Shown here piece after piece: positions 23,253 to 32,756 of a DNA stretch of 64,000 nt. Both the position numbers and the translations under genes were made by a program. The notes below the pieces were generated by a model. That model saw only the letters and a list, made by a program, of their open reading frames with translations. It was not told the DNA's origin and did no database searches. Each line of letters begins with the position of its first letter. Positions within the stretch are counted from its first letter, which is position 1. Source of the stretch: Physella acuta (Eukaryota; Mollusca; Gastropoda; Physidae); NCBI RefSeq assembly GCF_028476545.1, contig NW_026731616.1:339001-403000 (forward strand), read 5' to 3'.

Positions 23253-23530
23253 ACTATTAAAATAACAAGCTTTTTCATGCAGTACTTTTTTCAACAAAAC
23301 ATACTGAACGCTCCTGTAAAATTACTAACACTTACCTCTATCAATCAGAAGAAAGGCCATAATGACCAAAACTGTGATGACCACAACAGCAGTTTTCATC
23401 TTGTTGGACCTGTTGATTGTTCTAGTAAAGTGTTGTCGTGTCTTGTCTGGTTTCTTCTCAAATGGCGATGTGCTTAACGTTGTGGGGCGAGTAATCAGTA
23501 TTTTAATTAAAATTGATTAAATAGAAATTT
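22485..23530 (-). CDS. Three-exon gene for a secreted 4-Cys peptide
   Basis: Coding segments on the minus strand are 23399-23336, 22902-22857 and 22697-22640 (stop TGA). The outer limits are inferred from a TATA box at 23561-23567 and an AATAAA at 22503-22508. Introns of 433 and 159 bp both have GT-AG ends; both donors are GTAAGT, and intron 1 has a strong pyrimidine tract before CAG. Exon joins keep frame (phases 1 and 2). The product is 55 residues. Residues 1-19, 'MKTAVVVITVLVIMAFLLI', form a signal peptide, followed by D20, R21 and G22. The mature part has Cys at 29, 36, 41 and 50 (C-x6-C-x4-C-x8-C), with Trp at 28, 33 and 48. An Arg-Arg pair at 26-27 could be a processing site. The middle exon encodes 'DSIRRWCDYDWPYC' and the last 'TLLCNPVFRPWDCGIVSK'. 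It is presumably secreted with two disulfides. I do not recognise the family; defence peptide, neuropeptide or other secreted ligand all remain possible. Confidence 0.8.
22503..22508 (-). terminator. Polyadenylation signal AATAAA
   Basis: AATAAA on the minus strand, about 130 nt downstream of the TGA stop of the secreted-peptide gene, in an AT-rich 3' region. Cleavage is expected 15-25 nt further on, near 22485. Confidence 0.55.
22987..23250. repeat. Intronic poly(G) run and (TA)n microsatellite
   Basis: Within intron 1 of the secreted-peptide gene are a 20-nt G-run (23018-23037 on plus) and a (TA)n tract (about 23178-23247). The related intron at 47200-47570 has a shorter G-run at the matching place and only a stub of the TA tract. 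Confidence 0.9.
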
Positions 23531-23560
23531 TAGGATTAGACGATGTACGCCTACTGGCTG

Positions 23561-23567
23561 TTTTATA
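23561..23567 (-). promoter_or_regulatory. Candidate TATA box of the secreted-peptide gene
   Basis: TATAAAA on the minus strand, about 160 nt upstream of the ATG, leaving room for a start site near 23530 and a 5' UTR of about 130 nt. It sits at the edge of a degenerate repeat array (23577-24180). Confidence 0.5.
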
Positions 23568-23576
23568 CAAGCTACA

Positions 23577-24180
23577 TTTTATTAGCCGCATCCTTGTGGG
23601 CCATTTTCAATTAGCTTGGCCCTTAACTAACGGCCACATTGATTTGGCCACACTGTCTGATGTGTAACACCGTATTGTTCTGGCTATATTTTATTTGCTT
23701 CTGAATAACGGCCAAATTGATCTGGCTACGTCGGAATAAAATGTATATAGAAAATATGTACTTTTACCGGTGTCCGCCCCACTTCCCTGGAAACTTTAAA
23801 TCCCCCCCCCCCCTAAAATTTCAAGTGCCCCCCCTCCCCCTGAGAAAAGTCTTGAAGACGCACTGGTATTGTTCGATGTATAACCACCTAATTGATCTCT
23901 CCATAATGTATTAACAACTGTATAACGGCTACATAGTACGGGCCTTATTGTATAGGCTATTTGATATCGGCCGTATTGTACTGGCTATATTGTATTGGCA
24001 ACTGTATAATGGCCGCATTGTACTTGCCATATTGTATTGACAACTGCATAACGATCGTATGGTACTGGCTATATTGTTGTGACAACTGTCTAACGGTTGT
24101 ATTGTACTTGCCATATTGTATTGACAACTGTATAACGGTCGCATTGTACTGGCCATATTGTACTGGCCATTGTACATATT
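23577..24180 (+). repeat. Degenerate 42-bp tandem repeat upstream of the peptide gene
   Basis: Units of about 42 bp carrying 'aactgtataacgg', 'cgcattgtactggcc' and 'atattgtattgac'. They are clear from 23905 to 24180 (about six) and more degenerate at 23577-23730 ('aacggccacattgatttggc'). A G-rich MITE fragment (23730-23866) interrupts the series. The 82-102-residue frames on both strands are translations of the repeat and are not called. Confidence 0.75.
23730..23866. mobile_element. G-rich MITE fragment
   Basis: Contains 'atgtatatagaaaatatgta', 'tgtccgcccc', C-runs and the end 'gagaaaagtcttgaagacg' plus 'cactg', matching the right part of the 46871-47080 copy. Confidence 0.5.
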
Positions 24181-24815
24181 TCTCTGTACATATTTTACTG
24201 TACATATTTTACACATTATGTTGGTCACAAGGTATAGGCAACAATTTACTTCCTAAACTTTTTTTCTAACACGTGCATTCAATGTTTTCTTCTTAGTATC
24301 TAGGTTTCACTGATATCATTATCAAAGGTCTCCTGGCTGCTTGTACCTTATTTGTTTGTGTTCCTATTGATGCTGGTTTAAACAGAGCACACTGAAGCTG
24401 CTGAAAACAAGCATCAGAGGCGTAGTTAGGGGAGGGTGCGTTTTTTTTTTCAAAATGTATCTTTGCAGATTAAAAGTGCCTTGTTAAAATGTATTTTGAA
24501 TCCGTCCCTTTGCTACATATCACCATGCATTTTAAGTTACATATGCATTATTTGTCATCGTTATTTTATGAGCCGATGTAAGAACATTTAATATCTTCGC
24601 ATCGTTAGTTAGTTGATTAAACGGTGTTAAATTTCATTTATCAATAGTTTTCTTAGTTGGTTTATTATTATTATTATTGTTAACATGCATCATTCCATCC
24701 TATCCCCTGATGGTCTGTTTTAGCCTGCTTCAACAACTTCCACTCTGTATCTTCTTCTCCCGTGTCTTTATTCTAAGCTTCAGTAGGTCAGTTTCCGCAT
24801 CATCTATCCATATAG
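24181..24815. other. AT-rich sequence, no gene seen
   Basis: No supported gene. 'cagaggcgtagttagggg' at about 24415 resembles a MITE end. The 97-residue frame at 24677-24970 runs into the TTACCCC repeat and is not believable as a protein. Confidence 0.45.
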
Positions 24816-24965
24816 GCTACAGGACATTACCCCACGGACATCCCCCCCACCGTATTTCACCCCCGGAGCAATTACCCCCTATCAATTACCCCCCACCTGA
24901 AAATTACCCTGGGGAATTACCCCCCCCCCCCCCCAACCCTAACCCCTCATCCACCAAGATAGAAT
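24816..24965 (+). repeat. TTACCCC-type low-complexity repeat, copy 1
   Basis: Short degenerate units such as 'ggacattaccccacgg', 'gagcaattaccccctat' and 'caattaccccccacc', ending in a C-run and 'ccctaacccctc'. Similar to 34965-35215. Confidence 0.7.
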
Positions 24966-25007
24966 ACTGATTCTAACTTCAACTCTATACCTATGTATTA
25001 CCTTAAA

Positions 25008-25150
25008 ACTAACCTTAAAAGTGTAATTTTTTTTATGAGTTTTGAAAATGAAATAATAGTACTATTACTATTTGTACAAAAACTGGAGAGGCGCTAGTAG
25101 ACACCATATGACTTGCACGCGGCTCGTGAGGCGCAGGTTTCCTACCCCTG
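25008..25150 (+). mobile_element. hAT element, right end only
   Basis: 'gagttttgaaaatgaaata', 'aactggagaggcgctagtag', 'cacgcggctcgtgaggcgca' and the terminal 'ggtttcctacccctg' match the end of the 40507-40905 hAT copy. Confidence 0.65.
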
Positions 25151-26190
25151 GGTTAAACACCGTTATATCTATATACTACTAAAAGTCAAGTTTGTTTACA
25201 TGTTTGAATATTTATTTGTTTGTTTGTTTGCCTGATTGACTATTGTGATATGTTCGACTCTATCTGGAAAGCTGTAAAATAGTATGCAGGTAGAGAATAA
25301 TTTTTTAATGCAGACAGACTGTTGATCACAAATTTATTTAAAGACGTTAATTAATTTATTGATTTATTCATAGTTAAATTAACCGTATTTTTTTAAAAAT
25401 GTTAATACTTTGAATAAACTTTGTGGGGATAGTGACGTCCCTTGATGTGTTTACATTTTTGGTACAATAAAAATGGCGGACCCCATCATAGACTTTGTGG
25501 CCCATTCAAAAGTTTAAACGCGTTACAAAGCTAATTTTCTGCTGGCTATAACTTAAACAATACGTCCGTTTGCTGTATTTATTACGTTCCAACACTTATA
25601 TCAATTTTCAACTGTCTTTTTCATTTAGTTTTACGATAAATTTCTCTAGATCTAAAGATCAGCTGTCGAGAATCTAGCCTAGGGCCTAGATTCTAGATCT
25701 AGATCTAGGTCACTAGACTCATTGTAAATTCTAGATCTAGATCTAGACTTAATGTAAATTCTACATCTAGAATCTATTTCGGGCCTTAATTATTTTATAT
25801 AAATCTTTGTTTAGCTTCAATGATCATCTAATTCGAGAATACATGGGATTTTTTTGTTATCTAGGTTTTATATCTAGATATAGTAGGATTACTCACTAAC
25901 TTGGAGGCGTGGTCGGCTGCTAACAACAATATGGCGTACGGACCGGACGAATTACTTCCTACCATTTTTAGGCCATGTTTACCACGAGCAAAATGGCGGG
26001 TGTTCACATTATTTAAACATGGTATAGGTGGCCAGGGCTAGATATGCCAGAAAAGCATTTTAAAATTTGCTTTGGAGAATGAAGGCTAAATTTTAAAGCC
26101 AGTGTCATAAACATTAATAGAACTTTTTTTTTTTTTTTACGTTTTCAATTATGTTTTCTTAAGCCCTATATGTGAATGATAAGGTTGACT
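25151..26190. other. Unique-looking sequence with CTAGAT cluster
   Basis: No ORF. A cluster of overlapping 'ctagatctagatct' palindromes lies at 25650-25770. Three 'atggcg' motifs in YY1-like contexts lie at 25467-25480, 25929-25939 and 25989-26000. No exon with splice signals could be supported. Confidence 0.45.
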
Positions 26191-26471
26191 ATCAGGACCT
26201 CGCGGGGCACAGGGCACGTGAAGTAGGGTTCATCTGTTTTTTTGTCCTAAGCAAATGAAGGGATAGTGTGGTCAGAGACATGCTTGGCTGGAATCGTTTT
26301 TGTTGTCTGAGACTTTGCGGGACACTGGGCAGGTGAAGTAGAGTTGAGTAGGTCACCTGTGACGTCAATATATGAAGGGATAGTCCGAAATCGGTGTTTT
26401 CGGTGTTTTTAAAAGATAAAAAACATATTTTTGAATGTGGGGTCTGTTTTTTGTGACGATAAGTGACACTG
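26191..26471 (+). repeat. Imperfect 120-bp tandem duplication
   Basis: 'cgcggggcacagggcacgtg' ... 'atgaagggatagtgtgg' (26200-26270) recurs as 'tgcgggacactgggcaggtg' ... 'atgaagggatagtccg' (about 26315-26390). No coding signal. Confidence 0.5.
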
Positions 26472-26747
26472 CAGTAGCGTAGCGAGGAGGGGGGGGGGGG
26501 GGGGCGGGAGGGAAGGCGAGGCGGGGGGGGGGTGGGGGGGACATATGTTGGGGCGCCAAAATGGTTTGGAAAAATAAATTGAAAGGTTGAGGGGGGTTCA
26601 AATGGAAAGTTTGAGTGGGGGGGGGGGTGCACATCAAAAGTTTGAAGGGGGTGGGGGGGGGGGGGGTTGAAAATCGAAATCTTGAGGGGGGGGGGTTCAA
26701 ATCGAAAAGTTTGTCCCCGGGCGCCGGGAAGGGTCGCTATGCCTCTG
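26472..26747 (-). mobile_element. hAT-type MITE 'cagtggcgtagc' family, copy 3
   Basis: Runs from 'cagtagcgtagcgaggagg' to 'gggtcgctatgcctctg'. The interior has G-runs with 'tcaaatggaaagtttgag' and 'ggcgccaaaatggtttgg'. The flanks share 'agtgaca' but the 8-bp duplication is not clean. The 111- and 146-residue frames here are shadows. Confidence 0.75.
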
Positions 26748-27580
26748 AGTGACAGACGTGATGTTTTTTGATGGATGACCCCCGAAACCCACAGTTATCC
26801 AACGGATGACGGGTATTCTAGTTATATTTAAAATTGATGTCCCATCATTAGGTTTTTAGATATATTAAACAGTGGCAAAGATTGAGTAAAGATAACAGAA
26901 ATATTTCTTACTTGAATAAAATAATGTTTAAATATAGCTAATGTCTTCAATTTTTTAAATAAAATAAAATTTTAAGTAAATATCAAGTAATGTTTAACAT
27001 TTACATACCAAATATTAGCAGTAAGTTATTACTATACTGTAAATCAATTGAAAATTGTGTATTTTGTTAATTTGCCCGTATTAGCTAAGCTCGTTTAATT
27101 TAGCCTTTTTCTTAATAGTTCTCTCCCTTGAATTACTTTCTCTTTAAATATATTACAAAACGGGTGATAATTCAATTAAATTCTACATTCTTATAAAATT
27201 CCTTCATCTTAGAATATTAGATAAATCGCTTACTTACATATTAAACTTTAAAACTGGAGATAGGCCTACATCAGCTTTTTGCTATTGTGAAAGAGTAACA
27301 GTAGCATAACAGCTTTGATTAAAAGTCGTGAATATAATATAGTGTCGACCTCCTTCTCTAAAAAGTAAGTGACCCGTGTAGAATTAAAAAGTCGAAATTA
27401 GTGAGGAAATTAATAAACACCAAAATAAAGTTTTCTAGTAGACCTTAAAACAAACAAAAAATTAATAACTGTTTTAATGCGATTTGTGAAATAGCATGCT
27501 ATTAACTAACCTCAAAATTCGAGTTAGAGATTAGTTAACGACAACCTCATGTCATTCATAACATTTGAGTTATTGTTTAC
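26748..27580 (-). repeat. L-family repeat, reverse copy
   Basis: Contains 'gttctctcccttgaatt', 'gggtgataattcaattaaat', 'gataggcctacatcagcttt' and 'acagtagcataacagctttg', matching the reverse of 39940-40280 and the direct 55080-55260. At 27340-27440 it matches the reverse of 39820-39900. Non-coding. Confidence 0.6.
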
Positions 27581-27596
27581 GTTTTAAAAATTCATT

Positions 27597-27761
27597 ATGG
27601 AATCAAGTCCATCAGGCCAGAACTCACTCAAGCGATTTTATGCTGAAATAGCACACGTTTTACTTGATAATTGGATGAATAATTTAGATTCAGATGAAGA
27701 AACATCGGGTTTATCATCTGATACAGATTGTACTTATTCACGCGTTATGCGTTATACTTGA
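27597..27761 (+). CDS. Small acidic ORF, 54 residues, unknown
   Basis: ATG to TGA frame beginning 'MESSPSGQNSLKRFYAEI' with a stretch 'WMNNLDSDEETSGLSSDTD' that is strongly acidic and Ser-rich, as in disordered N-terminal regions of some transposases or nuclear proteins. The segment 'acttgataattggatgaat' is partly duplicated about 93 bp downstream in a decayed copy (27750-27796), so this may be the broken start of a longer gene. No family recognised and no splice signal supported. Confidence 0.25.
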   Translation: MESSPSGQNSLKRFYAEIAHVLLDNWMNNLDSDEETSGLSSDTDCTYSRVMRYT

Positions 27762-27995
27762 TAAGTGGATGAATAATTAAGATTCAAATAAAAAAAACTG
27801 TATTACTATTCTCAATCAAACCTTTTATCTCAGGCAAATGTTGATGTAACCTACCCCCCCCCCCCCCCCCCCCCCCCACCCACTCCACCCCGGCCGGTGG
27901 ATACTTTAAACTAAGTTCAGATAATACTAACAATGATTATCTGTAGTCGGTTAAAAAAACATTTGGATGTAGCATTGTTTTCTCTATAGTTAGCA
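27762..27995. repeat. Partial duplication and poly(C) tract
   Basis: Holds the second, decayed copy of the ORF segment and a 24-nt C-run at 27854-27877 followed by C-rich sequence. Confidence 0.6.
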
Positions 27996-28222
27996 GGTCT
28001 CGGTCATGATGTCACCCCCATCCCTAGCCCCATCCTTGTCGGGATTTATCAACTTTGGTCTTTAAAGTCTATTTAACTCTAATTAATCATTTATATAGAT
28101 GGAACTAAATATATTTTGCTATTTTTTTACCTTTGTTTCACACCCCCCCCCCCTTAAAAAAAATTGCCACTCGGTGCGGTCCGCTACCCCCTGTCCATCT
28201 CCCCCTCGCTACGCCTCTAAGT
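27996..28222 (+). mobile_element. Decayed 'cagtggcgtagc' family MITE
   Basis: Fragments 'gatgtcacccccatcc', 'aatatattttgctattttt', 'tcggtgcggtccgctacccc' and 'ccctcgctacgcctct' follow the family order. The left end is lost. Confidence 0.55.
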
Positions 28223-29139
28223 GTTGGGCTTATGCAGACCTCCAAAGGTGAGTTACATAACTAAATCTACATGTTTTAAGCTTGACTGCCATTAGTTATA
28301 ATTACACAATTATACGACGGCAATATGTACATTTGTTTATGAAAAATACAAGTTAACGATTGGTATAGATTCCTTTAGGACAGGTTAAAATTTGAAAAAT
28401 AATTTTGATTAATGAGATGATTAATTTGCGAATAATACGATATTAGAAGCCAAACACTAAGTAATATATAATGCGCCAAATATTTTTAAAATGCCGTTGC
28501 AATTAGAAAAATTAATCAAAAATTATTTAGACTAATTTTGAACCGTTCGCTGAAATAAGAACTACCATAAAAGATTCCCGTGTATTTTGTATTACTTTAT
28601 TTGTGTCCATTTTTATGGATCTATAACATGCAAGTAATTAAAATTGTCTAAACAAATAAGTTTATTGCCCGCTTACTTATAAAATAACTATTAGTCTAAA
28701 GATAGGTCTATATAAGTTATTTATTATAGTAACTAATTCATAAAAAAAAAGTTTTAATAACGAGCTTTTATTTAACAATGCAAAACAAAGTAGAAAATAA
28801 ATGAGTTTCTTTAAATGTATAAAAAATACACTACTATTTAAATAGCATCATGATTCCATCTTCACAATAAATCGTTGAACATATTAAGATAAATATTAAA
28901 CACACTAGTTACCGGAGTATATTCAAATTATTACAATTGATATAGATACAACAGCAGATAGGGCATGTAACAAGAGGTTCTATAATTGTCACTCACTCAA
29001 AGTAATTATATCAATTAACCCGATAGCGAGTGTCTATTTAAAAATATGATGCGCGCATAATACGTGTCGATTGGTATCCATAAGAAATCGTAAATATTTT
29101 GGGTCAAACTATACAGTACATTAATCCATATTAAACAAA
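28223..29139. repeat. Dispersed-repeat sequence, AT-rich
   Basis: The part 28223-28390 resembles 18960-19140. The rest is AT-rich without ORFs. Nothing else recognised. Confidence 0.4.
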
Positions 29140-29822
29140 TTCAATTGGCGGGGTTTATTCTCGATGTTCTAGACAGGTAGAGGACGTCTGAATAACTCTG
29201 GCGGCAATACCTTGATAGGTTCGTGATGAGAAGGTTTGAAATTTTAAAATGGCCGACAGGATAGTAACCATAGCTACTTCAGCGTTGTTTCCACACTACT
29301 AAAACACTAGTGCTACAAACATCAAGAATAATCTCCTACCATAAACATTTCGCCCATTATGTCTGAATGTTTCATGCAATTTTATTTGATGAAGAAATCA
29401 GTAGGCTACACATAACAGCGGGGACATTCTTAGGGTCTTCGTTGAACTGTGAAGAGTGGTGACATCAAAGGCATAGAAACTGAAGAAACAAAAAGCATGT
29501 ATCAGTTCATCCGTAATTAAATAGTAGGATTTGTTTTTCACTAATCAGATGTCTAATGACGCCGCCCCTAAGGTTAGGTAGATCTCTGCTATTGACAGTG
29601 ACTTACATCGTGTTGTGGTTGAGAGGATCTGGTCAGTCATCCCTAAAAAGGTCAAAGGTCACTGTTGTTCCTGAGAAGGATGTGGCCATTGGTTTACATT
29701 GAGCTGCTAGTGTCGTAACATTAACAGCACCTCTCAACAGCTTTCGTCATATGAATCAAATAATTGGCGCAACAACTCTGTTGATGTCGTTTAGATTTGC
29801 ATATTTTTCAAAAATCTATTAA
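29140..29822 (-). repeat. Dispersed repeat shared with 59565-59900 and the 61.3-kb hairpin
   Basis: 'gacgtctgaataactctggc', 'cacactactaaaacactagt' and 'attatgtctgaatgtttcat' recur at 59580-59820. The hairpin 'gctgctagtgtcgtaacatt' (29700) is the reverse of those at 11116 and 61347. Non-coding. Confidence 0.55.
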
Positions 29823-30262
29823 TATAATTCTCTTCTTGGATACCCTAGAAAACACTATGCTGTAAGCGCGCCTAGCAGCCTCCTCTCTTCCTCTCTTGGC
29901 ATATCACTACCTCCCCTACCCATATATGGTCTGGTGAGCTGTGGTTCACGCTAAATGTTTACAATCGTAGAGCCAGGTTTAGTGACGGCTTATAGGGGCA
30001 TATAATTTCGTTTGAAACGATTTTAAACTTAGGGTTAGGTAACTAAGAGGAGGCTGTTTTCAAGGGGGGGGGGAAGTTGTAGGGTAGGGGTTGGTGGAAG
30101 GGAGGGTGGGGGTAGTATCGTCCTTGACGAGCTACTGATAGTATTTTAAAGCAAATATTTTCAGTGGCAGTACTGGTACTGTTGAATTCACAAATTATGA
30201 ATTACTGAAAAGTAGAAAACAAAACAACTAAATAGCGGCATATGATACGCCGCGGGTCGGCT
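29823..30262 (-). mobile_element. Second copy of the hairpin-bearing element
   Basis: Reverse relative of 8411-8659: 'accctagaaaacact', 'gtaagcgcgcc', 'atggtctggtgagctgtggt', 'acgagctactgatag', 'gaattactgaaaagtagaaa', and the hairpin end 'gcggcatatgatacgccgc'. About 200 bp of extra sequence lies between 29960 and 30115. No ORF. Confidence 0.5.
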
Positions 30263-30804
30263 CGTATTCAATAAAAGGCGAAATATTAACCCGAAGTGCG
30301 GAGTAACCATAATGGGCTCTGTGTCTCAGTATGTAACGGACGGTTATTTAATTTATCCCTTAATTATTAGGGATCCAGAAATAAGACAAAACTTTTCAAA
30401 AAATTGTATTGTAAAGCTCGAAATCTTAAATGAAGGAAATAATGATATTGTTTGGATAACACATTTCAATTTTAAATCTGCTTATGTATTTTAGTCGTCA
30501 ATACTTTGAATTTATTTTTTCACAAGATTACATATTGCCATATAAATGTGTAAGTATATTTAATGTTAAATGAATTATAATAGTTTTTTTGTGTGTTTTT
30601 TATTCATTTTAGTTATACTTGATTATGATAACAATTCGTGTATGTGTCACATCCCTTGAATGAATTTTCCTTTTATTGTTTTTAAACGGGAGATAATTCT
30701 TTTCCCGATTCTACGTTGCTATCAAATTCCTTGAACTTCGACTGACCTCTAAAAAAAGGGTTGTAAAAACAAATTAAAATGTCATTTTAGCTGCATTTTT
30801 GCAT
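30263..30804 (-). repeat. L-family repeat, reverse copy
   Basis: 'tgtgtctcagtatgtaacgg', the hairpin 'tattagggatccagaaataa' (30365), and 'aaacgggagataattctttt' to 'ccttgaacttcgactgac' match the reverse of 37150-37600. The 60-residue frame at 30312 is repeat read-through. Confidence 0.6.
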
Positions 30805-30909
30805 TATAAATCGAAAGTTTGAGGGGGGTGCAAATTGAAAATTTTCTCCCGAGGGGGCGCCAAATTAAAAGTTTGTCCCCGGGCGCCGGGAAGGGTCGCT
30901 ACGCCTCTG
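30805..30909 (-). mobile_element. MITE fragment, 'cagtggcgtagc' family
   Basis: 'aatcgaaagtttgagggggg', 'ttgtccccgggcgccgggaa' and the end 'gggtcgctacgcctctg'. One end is missing. Confidence 0.65.
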
Positions 30910-31760
30910 ATCGGCACTCATTATTAATACATTTTAAAATAATTACATTAAAAAAAATAGTCTTATAATATGTTATCAACATTATCCAGATGAAAATTAA
31001 ATACATTAGTATGTTTTGCTCATCAGGCAGTGTTCGTTACAAGTTGGTCTAAATTAGTCTTTTGTTTTCAATGGGAGAAAATGCATGTAACTTAAATTTA
31101 TGTCGATAGAAAAAATAAAGTTAAGGTATGAATATCTGTTATGAGTATAAATTTATCTTTAGATTCCTTTTTATATAACTAATATTTTAATAGTAGCTTC
31201 GAAGTGTAGGCCTACCCGTAGGCAAGAAGAGATAGCTTTTATAAAAAAAATATTATTTTAATACAGTATCGTTACATATAGTTTGTGTTTCTTAGTATGT
31301 GAAGCATGAGTGTTAATATTACATATAACCATGTATCTAGTTTATTGATACGATTTGACTCTACATAACACGGACATATATCAGTAAGACTTGTTGAAAT
31401 ATTTTGATACTCACAATCCACAATGATACTGTTACACGTTAACAGCCAACACATGTCGATACCTTAATACCACAAGACTCGATACTTCCAAACTCCAGAA
31501 CTACGATACGTCATCACCTACCTTCTTATTTCTTTGCCAGTAATCAGATTCCACTACACGACAACAGCCACGTAAAAAAAACGATACTTTAACACCGCAG
31601 AACTCAACGCCTCATAACTACGAAACCAAGTTTGCCGTCAGTCGAAGAGGAAGGAATTTGATTTTAACGTAGGATTAGGCAATGCATTTCCTCCCGTTTA
31701 ATAAAAAAAAAAAAAAAAAGTTATTTTAAATTCAAGGGATATAGCTTAAAAAAAAACCAG
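30910..31760 (+). repeat. Long repeat, partial copy (module A)
   Basis: The part 31200-31760 is collinear with 14690-15060 and 36900-37270: 'acacgttaacagccaacaca', 'gaactccagaac'-type text, 'tctttgccagtaatcagatt', 'actacacgacaacagccacg', 'ggaatttgattttaacgtag'. 'aggcctacccgtaggcaaga' (31207) matches 51727. AT-rich and non-coding. Confidence 0.65.
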
Positions 31761-32439
31761 CTAGCTAAATTAAGCAGAATTAAAATTGATAAACGACACA
31801 ACAGAAAGCTGTACATTTCATTTTACATTAAATGTATAGTTAGATCTGTATATATAATTAGAAATTATGTTCGTGGTCTCCATACATTCTTTTCAAATGG
31901 TGGTAGAAGTTTAATGCAAGGGAAATAACTTACATATGAATAGTTAACATAGCAAAGAGTGATCAAACATTAACCAAAACTCAAATACAACATTATGTGT
32001 TGAATTACGTTAAAATAATTTAAAAAAAACATTAGTTTTGTAATCATGCAACAAAAATCGTTTAACTGATTAACTACTTAAGAACTAAAAGCGATTAAAA
32101 GCATATTAACATTCGCTTAATTATACGATGCGTTCAGACAGTTAAGTTCTCCGGCTAAAAGTATGATTTAAGTTATAAGCATTGGTTTTGTGTATTTTTG
32201 GAACCAAGAAAGACCCGGAGGCGTGACCTGAAAGAAGACACCAAGAAGATTGGATACACCTGGGGACAGTTGGAGAGACTAGCCCAGGACAGAGACGTCT
32301 GCAAAGCTCTTGTCAGCGGCCTATGTCCCAGGAGGGACGACAGGCAAAACTAACTTAACCTAATAAAGAAGTGGAAAAAAAGGAAAAAAAAAAGAAACAA
32401 AGATTAATAAATAGGGAATATATACATAGCAGTTATAAT
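31761..32439. other. AT-rich repeat-derived sequence
   Basis: No gene. At 32210-32350 the text 'aaagaagacaccaagaagat', 'acagttggagagactagccc' and 'caggagggacgacaggcaaa' reads like the end of a LINE-type coding tail ending in 'ctaacttaacctaataaag'. This is a guess from style only. Confidence 0.35.
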
Positions 32440-32756
32440 CAGTGGCGTAGCGAGGTCGGGTGTCACCCGGTGCGGCACTTAATGGTGTCACCCCCCCCCC
32501 CCCCAGAGGCGTTGCGACCCTTTCCGGGGACAAACTTTAAAGTTTTCGATTTGCACCCCCCCTCAAACGTTCGATTTGCACCCACCCTCAAGTTTTCGAT
32601 TTGCACCCCCCTCAAACTTTGGATTTGCACCCCCACCCCCTCAAGTTTTTCTCTATATATTTTGCTATTTTTTGCCTTGGTGTCACCTCCCCCCCCACAT
32701 GGTGTCACCCGGTGCGGTCCGCATCCCCCGCCCCCCCCCCCCTCGCTACGCCCCTG
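32440..32756 (+). mobile_element. hAT-type MITE 'cagtggcgtagc' family, copy 4
   Basis: 317 bp from CAGTGGCGTAGCGAGG to CCTCGCTACGCCCCTG, with a perfect 8-bp duplication GTTATAAT (32432-32439 and 32757-32764). The interior is the same C-rich and 'tttcgatttgcaccc' pattern as copy 2, in the same orientation. Four overlapping proline-rich frames are shadows. Confidence 0.95.

Noticed and set aside
23277-23477. Plus-strand 66-residue ORF
   Set aside because: It is the antisense shadow of the signal-peptide exon of the minus-strand gene.
26192-26700. Proline-rich ORFs of 111 and 146 residues
   Set aside because: They run through a C/G-rich MITE and recur in every copy of that MITE (8.8, 21.9, 32.5, 36.5, 55.5 kb).
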